A stretch of DNA of 45,725 bases from the NCBI GenBank assembly GCA_018970255.1, contig JAGWWS010000023.1, positions 1 through 45,725 of the forward strand. The letters are read 5' to 3'. This document shows positions 38,710-45,725 of this stretch, in pieces. The notes beneath the pieces are model-generated. The model was not told the DNA's origin. It saw only the letters and a program-made list of their open reading frames with translations, and made no database searches. The translations under genes were made by a program, and so were the position numbers. How positions within the stretch are numbered: the stretch's first letter is position 1; each line of letters opens with the position of its first letter. The DNA comes from Verrucomicrobiota bacterium (GTDB taxonomy: Bacteria > Verrucomicrobiota > Verrucomicrobiia > Chthoniobacterales > Terrimicrobiaceae).

Positions 38710-39780
38710 ATGATACCCATCACCATCGAGAACCTCGTCAAGAAATTCGGTGATGTCGCCGCATTGCGCGGCGTTTCGCTCCGCATCGAAAAAGGCGAAC
38801 TCTTCTTCCTCCTCGGCCCGAGCGGTTGCGGGAAAACCACGCTCCTCCGCAACATCGCCGGGTTCTACATCCCCGATTCCGGCCGCATCCTGTTCGGCGA
38901 CGACGATGTCACGCGCGTGCCGCCCCACCGCCGCAACACCGGCATGATGTTCCAGAGCTACGCGCTTTGGCCCCACATGACCGTCGCCAAGAATGTCGCC
39001 TTCGGCCTCGAGGAGCGCCGCGTCCCCTCCGCCGAAATCAAATCCCGCGTCCACGAGGCACTCGCCTCGGTCCAGATGGAATCCTACGCGGACCGCAAGA
39101 TCGCCCAACTCTCCGGCGGCCAGCAGCAGCGCGTCGCCCTCGCCCGCGCCCTTGTCATCCGCCCACGCTGCCTGCTCCTCGACGAACCCCTCTCGAACCT
39201 CGACGCGAAACTCCGCCTCGAGATGCGCACCGAAATCCGCCGCGTTTGCAAGGAGTCCGGCCTCACCGCCATCTATGTCACGCACGACCAGAAGGAGGCG
39301 CTCTCCATCTCCGACCGCATGGCGATCCTCGAATCCGGCACCATCGCGCAGGTCGGCACGCCCGAGCAGGTCTACCGGCGCCCGCGCACCAGGGTCGTGG
39401 CCGACTTCATCGGCGAAACCAATTTCCTTGAAGGAAAAATCCTCTCCTCCGACGGGGCCACGGGTGCCGTCGAGACCCCCTTCGGCCGCTTTGAAGGGCA
39501 TTTCGGCGACCCGGATTGGAAGCCCGCCGCGGGCTCCCCGGCCGTCCTCTCCATCCGCCCCGAGAGTTGGGCGCTCCGCGAAGAACCCGCAGCCCGCAAC
39601 TCCATCCCGGGCGAAATCCGCGATTCCATCTACCTCGGCGAAGTCGCCCAATACCAGTTCGCCGCAGCCTCCACCCCGCTGAAAATTTTCGAACTCAACC
39701 CCCACCTCGCCGGCCGCGAAAACGGCCACAAATGCCACGCCGTTGCGGACCCCGGGGATGTCGTCATCCTCCAGCCCTGA
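38710..39780 (+). CDS. ABC transporter ATP-binding protein, Fe3+/spermidine (FbpC/PotA) family
   Basis: The 356-residue ATPase has Walker A GPSGCGKTTL near 37-46, Q-loop MFQSYALWPHMTV, signature LSGGQQQRVALARAL, Walker B CLLLDEPLSNLD, switch His in YVTHDQKEAL, and a C-terminal TOBE-like regulatory domain (about 240-356) as in FbpC/PotA. It powers import by the permease and binding protein encoded next. The substrate (iron, polyamine or other) is not determined by the sequence. Confidence 0.92.
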   Translation: MIPITIENLVKKFGDVAALRGVSLRIEKGELFFLLGPSGCGKTTLLRNIAGFYIPDSGRILFGDDDVTRVPPHRRNTGMMFQSYALWPHMTVAKNVAFGLEERRVPSAEIKSRVHEALASVQMESYADRKIAQLSGGQQQRVALARALVIRPRCLLLDEPLSNLDAKLRLEMRTEIRRVCKESGLTAIYVTHDQKEALSISDRMAILESGTIAQVGTPEQVYRRPRTRVVADFIGETNFLEGKILSSDGATGAVETPFGRFEGHFGDPDWKPAAGSPAVLSIRPESWALREEPAARNSIPGEIRDSIYLGEVAQYQFAAASTPLKIFELNPHLAGRENGHKCHAVADPGDVVILQP

Positions 39781-39796
39781 CGCCGCCGCGCCTCCC

Positions 39797-41416
39797 ATGA
39801 AGACGCAAGACCGCCCGGTGAGCCTGCGCGTCCTGGCCGTCGGCATCGCGCTCGCCATCGTCATCGGCCTGCCCTTCGCGCTGAAGCCGCGCAACGACCT
39901 CCTCGCCTCCGCCGACGAAACGCTCACCATCATCACCCCGCACAACGAAGCCGTCCGCCACGAGTTCGCCACCGCCTTCGCCCGCCACTACCGGGAAAAA
40001 ACCGGCCGCACCATCCGCATCGATTGGCGCATGCCCGGCGGCACCAGCGAAATCTCGCGCTACCTTGCCGGCGAATACCTCGCCGCCTTCGAGGCAGAAT
40101 GGAAAAAATCCGGCCGCGATCCCTCGCCCGAAGCCTCTTCGTCGTTCGACAGCCCCTCGGTAAAACTCCCACCCGACCCCGCCTCCGACACCACCGCGCA
40201 AGCCGCCCGCCGTTTTTTCCTCTCGTCGAACACCGGCATCGGCATCGACCTCTTCTTCGGCGGTGGCGCCTACGATTTCGACCAACAAGCCGCCGCCGGC
40301 CGCCTTGTCCCCTCCGATGCCATCCGCAACCACCCTGCGTGGTTCACGGAAAACTCCATCCCCCAATCCGTCTCGGGCGAAATCTTCTACCAGCCCGACG
40401 GCACCTGGATCGGCGCCTGTCTCTCCTCGTTCGGCATCTGCTACAATACCGACTCGCTCCGCCGCCTCGGCATCGAAACCCTCCCCGCCTCCTGGCAGGA
40501 CCTCACGAACCCAGCCTTCCAGCGCCAAGTCGCCCTCGCCGACCCCACCAAGAGCGGCTCCGCGGCGAAAGCCTTCGAAATGGTCATCCAGCAGCAAATG
40601 CAACAACTCACCGCCGCCGGCGGGGGCGAACACGAGGCCCTCGTCGCCTCCGGCTGGATCCGCGGCCTGCAAATCATCCAGGCCGCCTCCGCAAACGCCC
40701 GCTACTTCACCGACTCCGCCGCGAAAATCCCCATCGATGTCTCGCTTGGCGACGCCGCCATCGGAATGTGCATCGACTTCTACGGCCGCTTCCAGAGCGA
40801 AGCCGTGAAGGTCGGCAGCGGCGAATCCCGCTTGCAATACTTCACCCCCGCCGGCGGCAGCTCGGTCGGCGTGGACCCCATCGGCCTCCTGCGCGGCGCG
40901 CCGAACCGCCCCGCCGCCGAGGAGTTCATCGCCTTCACCCTCTCGCTCGAAGGGCAAAAACTGTGGAACTTCAAGCCCGGCACACCCGGCGGACCAGAAA
41001 AATACGCCCTCCGCCGCCTCCCCATCCGCAAAGAACTCTACGCCCCCGAATACGCGCAATACCGGTCCGACCCCGAAGTCCAACCCTACGAGGAGGCGAA
41101 GCTCTTCACCTACCACCCCGCCTGGACCGCCCCGCTCTTCCGCGTGATCGCCTTCATCGTCCGCGTCATGTGCCTCGACCTCCACCACGAGCAGGCCGCC
41201 GCCTGGCAGGCGCTCGCCGCCGCCGGCTTTCCCCGAGAGGCCTACAAAAAATTCACCGACCTCTCCGCCGTGGACTACGAAACCTCCCGCAACACCCTCA
41301 AGCCCGCGCTCGCCTCGAGGAACCGCATCGACGAAGTCCGCCTCGCCAAGGAACTCTCCGACAAATTCCGGGCCCAATACCGCGAAGCCACCCGCCTCGC
41401 CAAGGAGGGCAAATGA
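39797..41416 (+). CDS. Extracellular solute-binding protein of an Fe3+-type ABC importer
   Basis: At 539 residues it is longer than usual for family-1 binding proteins (about 340). An uncleaved or weakly cleaved N-terminal helix (about 10-28, VLAVGIALAIVIGLPFA) may anchor it. 'LTIITPHNEAVRHEFATAF' begins the periplasmic fold; 'IGACLSSFGICYNTDSL', 'VALADPTKSGSAAKAFEMVI' and 'AAIGMCIDFYGRF' are family blocks. An extra C-terminal helical region (about 410-539) has no clear counterpart. It lies between the ATPase and the permease genes. Confidence 0.86.
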   Translation: MKTQDRPVSLRVLAVGIALAIVIGLPFALKPRNDLLASADETLTIITPHNEAVRHEFATAFARHYREKTGRTIRIDWRMPGGTSEISRYLAGEYLAAFEAEWKKSGRDPSPEASSSFDSPSVKLPPDPASDTTAQAARRFFLSSNTGIGIDLFFGGGAYDFDQQAAAGRLVPSDAIRNHPAWFTENSIPQSVSGEIFYQPDGTWIGACLSSFGICYNTDSLRRLGIETLPASWQDLTNPAFQRQVALADPTKSGSAAKAFEMVIQQQMQQLTAAGGGEHEALVASGWIRGLQIIQAASANARYFTDSAAKIPIDVSLGDAAIGMCIDFYGRFQSEAVKVGSGESRLQYFTPAGGSSVGVDPIGLLRGAPNRPAAEEFIAFTLSLEGQKLWNFKPGTPGGPEKYALRRLPIRKELYAPEYAQYRSDPEVQPYEEAKLFTYHPAWTAPLFRVIAFIVRVMCLDLHHEQAAAWQALAAAGFPREAYKKFTDLSAVDYETSRNTLKPALASRNRIDEVRLAKELSDKFRAQYREATRLAKEGK

Positions 41417-41478
41417 AAACTCCCGCACTGGAACCTGTGTCCCTCGGCAACTTGGACCTAACACTACAAAACAAGGGG

Positions 41479-41499
41479 GCATGGCCGTCCCGGCCGTGC
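41479..41499. repeat. Hairpin in the spacer between binding-protein and permease genes
   Basis: GCATGGCCG-TCC-CGGCCGTGC pairs at eight of nine positions. It is followed 55 bp later by a copy of the dispersed palindromic repeat. No U-tract follows, so it is unlikely to be an intrinsic terminator; it may moderate expression of the downstream permease. Confidence 0.5.
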
Positions 41500-41554
41500 G
41501 GAGACTGTTCCACCTCCACACTCCCCGCCCCCAACCCCACAACACCGCTCCAAC

Positions 41555-41580
41555 AGGAGGGCGCTGCTCGTCAGCGCCGC
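41555..41580 (+). repeat. Dispersed palindromic repeat, copy C
   Basis: AGGAGGGCGCTGCTCGTCAG followed by CGCCGC differs from copy A by one base in the loop. The stem GGCGCTG/CAGCGCC is kept. It occupies the 292-bp spacer between the solute-binding-protein and permease genes, which otherwise holds no convincing gene. Confidence 0.8.
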
Positions 41581-41708
41581 CGCGGCTCCCAAAAACACAC
41601 AGGCCCTGCCCTTAGAAACCCCGTGCGCCAGCGGATCCACTCAATCAAAATCTGGAAGGTCCATCCCGCATGGGCAACCACAACGCTCCGCGCGGGCAAC
41701 ACACCTGA

Positions 41709-43403
41709 ATGAGCCGCCCCTTCGCCAAACTCGTCTTCCTCCTCACCGCCGCGTTCTTCGCGCTCTTCTTCCTCTGGCCCATCGCCGAAACCATCCGCGG
41801 CGCGTTCATCGGGTCGGACGGCCGGTTCACCCTCGACTACATCGGCGAGGTTTTCCGGAACCCCATCTACCTCGAGGGACTCTGGAATTCGCTCCAAATG
41901 GGCGTCTGGAGCACCCTCCTCACCGCGCTCATCGCCATCCCGCTCGCGTGGATTTCGGACCGCTTCCTCTTCCCGGGGAAAACCCTCCTCGGCGCACTCG
42001 TCCTTGTCCCCATGATCCTCCCGCCGTTTGTCGGTGCGATCGGCATCAAGCAAATCCTCGGTCAGGAAGGCGCGCTCAACGCCCTGCTCGCCTCCATCGG
42101 CCTCCTCGACCCGTCCGCGCCCATCGATTGGCTCGGCGAAGGCCGCCTGTGGGGCGTCATCGCCCTCAACGCCCTCCACCTCTACCCCATCCTCTACCTC
42201 AATGTCCTCGCCGCGCTCGCGAATGTGGACCCCGCGATGGAGGAGGCCGCCGAGAACCTCGGCTGCACCGGCCTCCGCAAATTCCGCCGCGTGACCTTTC
42301 CCCTCATCATGCCGGGTGTCTTCGCGGGCGGCACCATCGTCTTCATCTGGTCGTTCACCGAACTCGGCGTGCCGCTCATGTTCGACTTCACCCGCGTCAC
42401 CTCGGTCCAAATTTTTTACGGCATCAAGGACATCGGCGGAAACCCCTTCCCCTTCGCGCTCGTCGTCGTCCTTCTCGCCTCCACGGTCCTCATGTATGCC
42501 GCCGGGAAATTTTTCTTCGGCCGCGACTCCCACGCCATGATGGCGAAAGCCACGAGCCAAGGCGGTCCGCGCCCGACCAGCCCCGCCACCGGCTTGCTTT
42601 GCACCGCGCTCTTCAGCCTGGTGACCTTCCTCGCGGTGCTCCCCCACATCGGCGTCGTCCTCGTCGCATTCTCCACCGATTGGTATCAATCCATCCTCCC
42701 CAGCGGCTGGACGCTCTCGCACTTCGAAGCCGCGCTCGGCCACAACCTCACGCTCCCCTCGATCCAAAACAGCCTCAAATACGCGGCCCTCGCCACGCTC
42801 GTGGACCTCGTCCTCGGCATCGCCATCGCCTATGTCGTCGTCCGCAGCAACCTCCCCGGCCGCCAGGTCCTCGACGCCATGTCGATGATGCCCCTTGCGG
42901 TCCCCGGCCTCGTCCTCGCCTTCGGCTACCTCGCGATGACGCAGGAAGGGAAGTTCTTCCATTTCCTCAACCCCACCACCGACCCGCTCGCGATCCTCGT
43001 CATCGCCTACTCCGTGCGCCGCCTGCCCTATGTGGTCCGCTCCGCCGCGGCGGGCTTCCAACAAACCAGCGTCGCACTCGAGGAAGCCGCGCAGAACCTC
43101 GGCTGCCCGCCGCTCAAGGCGCTCCGCAAAATCACCATCCCCCTCATCGCAGCCAACCTCCTCGCCGGCGGGTTGCTCGCATTTTCATTCGCGATGCTCG
43201 AGGTCAGCGACTCCCTGATCCTTGCGCAAAAGCAGCAGGATTTCCCGATCACGAAAGCCATCTACGAACTCTACCAACTCCTCGGCGAAGGCCGCTTCGT
43301 CGCCAGCGCCCTCGGCGTCTGGGCGATGGCATTCCTTGGGGTCACGATCATCGGCGCCAGCATCATCCTCGGCAAAAAACTCGGCGCCATCTTCCGGGTC
43401 TGA
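41709..43403 (+). CDS. ABC transporter permease, fused two-domain Fe3+ type (FbpB-like)
   Basis: The 564-residue membrane protein has about twelve transmembrane segments in two homologous halves, each with the ABC permease EAA loop: 'EEAAENLGCTGLRKFRRVTF' near 178 and 'EEAAQNLGCPPLKALRKITI' near 458. Both halves contact the ATPase. The fused arrangement is usual for Fe3+-type importers. It follows the ATPase and binding-protein genes but is separated from them by a repeat-filled spacer, which may uncouple its expression. Confidence 0.92.
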   Translation: MSRPFAKLVFLLTAAFFALFFLWPIAETIRGAFIGSDGRFTLDYIGEVFRNPIYLEGLWNSLQMGVWSTLLTALIAIPLAWISDRFLFPGKTLLGALVLVPMILPPFVGAIGIKQILGQEGALNALLASIGLLDPSAPIDWLGEGRLWGVIALNALHLYPILYLNVLAALANVDPAMEEAAENLGCTGLRKFRRVTFPLIMPGVFAGGTIVFIWSFTELGVPLMFDFTRVTSVQIFYGIKDIGGNPFPFALVVVLLASTVLMYAAGKFFFGRDSHAMMAKATSQGGPRPTSPATGLLCTALFSLVTFLAVLPHIGVVLVAFSTDWYQSILPSGWTLSHFEAALGHNLTLPSIQNSLKYAALATLVDLVLGIAIAYVVVRSNLPGRQVLDAMSMMPLAVPGLVLAFGYLAMTQEGKFFHFLNPTTDPLAILVIAYSVRRLPYVVRSAAAGFQQTSVALEEAAQNLGCPPLKALRKITIPLIAANLLAGGLLAFSFAMLEVSDSLILAQKQQDFPITKAIYELYQLLGEGRFVASALGVWAMAFLGVTIIGASIILGKKLGAIFRV

Positions 43404-43409
43404 CCCAAA

Positions 43410-43503
43410 GGTAGGGTCGGCCCTCCGGGCGGACCCAAGCTTCAGGCGCTGCAAGCGCCGTCTGCGTAAAAAAATCACGCGGCTCGGAGATCCGCGCCTA
43501 CCC
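43410..43503 (+). repeat. REP-like element, left copy flanking the RAYT gene
   Basis: The 94-bp element starts GGTAGGG and ends CCTACCC, and contains three hairpins: GGGTCgGCCC-TCC-GGGCgGACCC, GGCGCT-GCA-AGCGCC and CGCGG-loop-CCGCG, the last preceded by seven A on this strand. Read on the minus strand that last hairpin plus T-run has the form of an intrinsic terminator. It begins 7 bp after the permease stop and is about 88% identical to the right copy. Confidence 0.88.
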
Positions 43504-43579
43504 TGGGTTTTCGGTGGCGCTGCCGCACCATTCATTTTTGTGGTTCTTTTCGAAATCCCGTTTACCGGAAAATCCATCC

Positions 43580-44026
43580 ATGGACGCTGGCCGAAAGTCC
43601 CTCCCTCACGATCCCCCGCTTTGGCTCGACCTCCGCGGCGCCATCTTCTTCATCACGTGTTGCGCCAGGGACCGTGACATCAAACCTTTCGCCAAGCCGG
43701 AAACGGCAGCCGCCCTTTTGGAATCGATCCGCCACCAAATGCTATCGCGAATCTGGCGCGTCCACACCGCCACCATCATGCCCGACCATGTCCACCTGGT
43801 TTTGGAATTCCCGCGGGAAGCCGATGTGGCAAAAAGTGTGCGCGATTGGAAACGCTGGACGGCGCGGAACCTGGGATTCCGATGGCAGCGCGACTTTTTC
43901 GAGCACCGTTTGAGAAAAGAAGAAAGCTTCGATGAGAAAACCCGGTATGTCCTCGAGAACCCCGTCCGCGCCGGATTGGTCCAGGATTGGCGCGAGTGGC
44001 CCTACACGATTTCCTCCAAAAGGTAG
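43580..44026 (+). CDS. REP-associated tyrosine transposase (RAYT, Y1/HUH family)
   Basis: The 148-residue protein shows the RAYT pattern: 'FFITCCARDRDIKPF' at the start, the HUH-like MPDHVHLVLEF (H70, H72), DWKRWTARNLGFRWQRDFFE, HRLRKEES and the catalytic Tyr123 in YVLENPVRAGLV, ending WPYTISSKR. RAYTs cut and join single-stranded REP DNA and are thought to spread REP elements while being immobile themselves. It is flanked on both sides by REP-like repeats, and its TAG stop is the TAG in the GGTAGGG start of the right repeat. Its start ATG is 43580. The gene looks intact. Confidence 0.92.
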   Translation: MDAGRKSLPHDPPLWLDLRGAIFFITCCARDRDIKPFAKPETAAALLESIRHQMLSRIWRVHTATIMPDHVHLVLEFPREADVAKSVRDWKRWTARNLGFRWQRDFFEHRLRKEESFDEKTRYVLENPVRAGLVQDWREWPYTISSKR

Positions 44027-44112
44027 GGACGGCCCTCCGGGCTGACCCAAGCTTCAGGCGCTGCAAGCGCCGTCTGCGCGAAAAAATAGGGCGTCTCGGA
44101 GATCCGCCCCTA
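44022..44112 (+). repeat. REP-like element, right copy flanking the RAYT gene
   Basis: This 91-bp copy has the same orientation as the left one. Its first bases give the RAYT stop (TAG at 44024-44026) and its last bases, read on the other strand, give the TAG stop of the MscS gene (44112-44110). On the minus strand, GGGCG-loop-CGCCC followed by TATTTTTT is a good terminator just after mscS. The outer stem pair changed from CGCGG/CCGCG to GGGCG/CGCCC compared with the left copy, a compensated change. Confidence 0.88.
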
Positions 44113-45546
44113 ACCCAAAGGGCGCGTGAGCTTGCGGCGGTCGTCGATGAATTGGCTGATCTCGAGTGCGAAGCGGGGGAGGCGCTGGACGAGTTGGTTG
44201 ATGGCGGTGGGCTCGATGCGCAGCACCGTGGCGGTTTCCACCACCCTGGCCGTGAACGGGCTGGCCTCTCCCGAGAGGAGGACCATTTCGCCAAGGAAGT
44301 CGCCTTCGGTGAGTTGTGCGATGGGCTGATCGGCGGAGGGGGGCAGGAGGGCGACGCGGCCGGAGAGGACGACGAAAAAGGCTTCGTCGGGTTCGCCGGC
44401 GCGGACGATGTTTTCCCCGGAGCCGAACATCTCGAAGGAAGCCGAGGCGGCGAGTTGGTGGATGGCGGGCTCGTCGAGGTGGGAGAAGAGGGGCTGTTTT
44501 TTCAGCGAGGCGGCGAGGCGGGCTTCGCGGGCGGGGGCTTCCTGCGGGGCGGGGGCGGTGCGTTGTTCGATGCGTTCGGGGTAGGCGAGCGACATGCCGG
44601 CGCGGCGCATGGCGTAGTAGGCGCGGCGGAGGAATTCGTCGCTGATCGGTTCGGACTTCGAATACTCGGTGACGAAAAACCGGATTTCGTAACGGATGGT
44701 GGCGTTCCTGTATTCCATCGGGTCCACCTCGGGTTCGGGCTTGGCGAGGACGCCTTCGATGCCGAGGAGGACCTTGAGCAGGGTGTCGCGGACGAGGTCG
44801 GGGTGGTCGGCGCTGGAGAGGTCTATTTTGAGCCGGATGGCGTGGAGGGGATCGTCGAGGACGAAGTTGACGATCTTTTCCTTCCCGAGGTTGCCGTTCG
44901 GGATGACGACGACATCGCGGTCGATGGTGCGGATGCGGACGGCGCGCCAATTGATTTCGATGACTTCGCCTTCCACATCGCCGACGCGGATCCAATCGCC
45001 GACCTTGAATGGGCTTTCGATGATGAGGAGGAAGCCTGAGACGAGGTTGCTGAGGGTGTCCTGCAGGGCGAGGGCGATGACGAGCGAGCCGATGCCAAGG
45101 GTGCCCATGATTTTCGAGACATCGATTTTCCAGACCGAGGCGAGCAGGTAGGTGAGGGCGCCGAAGACCAGCAGTGCGCGGACGAGCTGGAACAGGAGGT
45201 TCGGCATGATGATTTGCCAGCTCGTTTTGCGGTCCGTGCCCGAGGAGACGATGTTCCGGAAGACAAGTAGCGCGGTGTAGGTGAGGGAAATCCAGAAAAG
45301 TGTGCGGACGATTTGCAGGGCGGTGCCATCGTTCGGGGCGGAAAAAAACCTGGTGGCGATGAACCATGCGGCGAGCAGGGGGACGAGCAGTGTGCGCGTG
45401 GCGGAGACGGCGCCTGCGAACGGGCTTCCCGAGCGGCGGAGGCGGTGGACGAGTTCGCCCAGGGCGATCACCAGCAGCGGCAGGCCGATGATGAGGGCGA
45501 GGCCTTCGAAGATCAGGGCGTTGGCTGGGCCGGGTTCGGCGGGCAT
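44110..45546 (-). CDS. MscS-family mechanosensitive channel with C-terminal cyclic-nucleotide-binding domain
   Basis: The 478-residue protein has about four to five N-terminal hydrophobic helices, the pore-lining and MscS beta domain ('GTLGIGSLVIALALQDTLSN', 'SGFLLIIESPFKVGDWIRVG', VIPNG), the MscS C-terminal alpha/beta part, and from about 345 a cNMP-binding domain ('LFSHLDEPAIHQLAASASFE', 'GEPDEAFFVVLSGRVAL', EGDFLGEMVLLSGEASPFTARV). The canonical phosphate-binding FGE(x)ALL..RxA is here LGEMVLLSGEASPFTARV; the Glu and Arg are present. This architecture is known as a cyclic-nucleotide-gated MscS-like channel. It starts 2 bp after the cyclase stop. Confidence 0.9.
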   Translation of the reverse strand: MPAEPGPANALIFEGLALIIGLPLLVIALGELVHRLRRSGSPFAGAVSATRTLLVPLLAAWFIATRFFSAPNDGTALQIVRTLFWISLTYTALLVFRNIVSSGTDRKTSWQIIMPNLLFQLVRALLVFGALTYLLASVWKIDVSKIMGTLGIGSLVIALALQDTLSNLVSGFLLIIESPFKVGDWIRVGDVEGEVIEINWRAVRIRTIDRDVVVIPNGNLGKEKIVNFVLDDPLHAIRLKIDLSSADHPDLVRDTLLKVLLGIEGVLAKPEPEVDPMEYRNATIRYEIRFFVTEYSKSEPISDEFLRRAYYAMRRAGMSLAYPERIEQRTAPAPQEAPAREARLAASLKKQPLFSHLDEPAIHQLAASASFEMFGSGENIVRAGEPDEAFFVVLSGRVALLPPSADQPIAQLTEGDFLGEMVLLSGEASPFTARVVETATVLRIEPTAINQLVQRLPRFALEISQFIDDRRKLTRPLG

Positions 45547-45548
45547 GG

Positions 45549-45725
45549 TCAATCGTTGCGGGAATCCGAGAGGATCCAGGCGGCGGGGCTGCCGCCGATG
45601 GCCGGTGCGGGCTCGAACCGGAAGACATCCTTCACCCGCTCGCAAACGGCATCGCCTGCGAGGATGGAACCGGCCGGGGCTGCGGCGGCAAGGGCGCGGG
45701 CGCCGTCGATGGCGGGTCCCCAGAC
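45549..45725 (-). CDS. Probable class III adenylate/guanylate cyclase, C-terminal end (cut by window edge)
   Basis: Only the last 58 codons are present. The translation 'VWGPAIDGARALAAAAPAGS' followed by ILAGDAVCERVKD-FRFEP resembles the class III cyclase segment (VWGdaVN.AaRl...a..G.IlvS...). The Asn that usually follows V (in VN..AR) is Asp, and only the Arg of AR is retained among catalytic-loop residues that are visible. The gene ends 2 bp before the cyclic-nucleotide-binding MscS gene, supporting a cNMP-related role. Identification is tentative because the core motifs lie outside. Confidence 0.55.
   Translation of the reverse strand, partial: VWGPAIDGARALAAAAPAGSILAGDAVCERVKDVFRFEPAPAIGGSPAAWILSDSRND

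Overview
The window is a dense, high-G+C (about 64% by eye) bacterial chromosome segment with no phage genes, no rRNA and no CRISPR array. Several features together suggest Verrucomicrobiota or a close PVC relative: a class Ic-like ribonucleotide reductase (radical Tyr absent, Glu first metal ligand) whose large subunit has three ATP cones, a dnaG-rpoD operon whose sigma factor has a long Lys/Pro/Ala-rich N-terminus, a plant-type UDP-sugar pyrophosphorylase, and small palindromic repeats with a REP-associated transposase. The placement is an inference, not a measured phylogeny.

Layout. 1-3549 (minus): a catalytically degenerate glycogen-synthase-like protein, recJ and the 5' end of recG. 3550-8301 (plus): tandem NrdR-box-like operators followed by nrdB-nrdA. 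8418-10223: UDP-sugar pyrophosphorylase. 10305-10562: tRNA-Ser(UGA) with a duplicated 3' end, then an alpha-hydroxy-acid oxidase with foreign-looking codon use. 11696-15354: oligoendopeptidase F, a VTT/DedA-type membrane protein and recA. 15480-21230: nadA, a P1B-4-type metal ATPase, a convergent copper ATPase carrying an in-frame repeat insertion, and cytidine deaminase. 21321-22195: a small coiled-coil protein and an apparently exported MsrA. 22202-26449 (minus): dnaG-rpoD-small membrane protein. 26501-27883: NfeD protease. 27944-34971: a tightly packed plus-strand cluster of two sugar epimerases flanking a possible nucleotidyltransferase toxin-antitoxin pair, then a FAD oxidoreductase, a TIM-barrel isomerase, a flippase-like membrane protein and a RibD-type reductase. 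35155-37454 (minus): a PAS histidine kinase with a LytTR response regulator. 37577-43403: a secreted FecR-domain protein and an Fe3+-type ABC importer. 43410-44112: a REP-RAYT-REP unit. 44110-45725 (minus): the end of a probable class III nucleotidyl cyclase followed by a cyclic-nucleotide-binding MscS channel.

Most interesting signals. (1) Two palindromic tetranucleotides are almost missing from the whole window: a hand scan found no GTAC and only seven ACGT, although all neighbouring words such as CCGT, TCGT, ACGA, CTAC and GTAG are common; synonymous codons appear chosen to avoid them. (2) A dispersed palindromic repeat occurs four times, including an inverted pair inside the copper-ATPase reading frame. 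(3) A RAYT transposase sits between two about 94-bp three-hairpin repeats that covary and supply stop codons and terminators to their neighbours. (4) The 28999-29912 gene pair inside the sugar cluster is a candidate undescribed toxin-antitoxin unit. (5) A cyclase appears to be paired with a cyclic-nucleotide-binding mechanosensitive channel.
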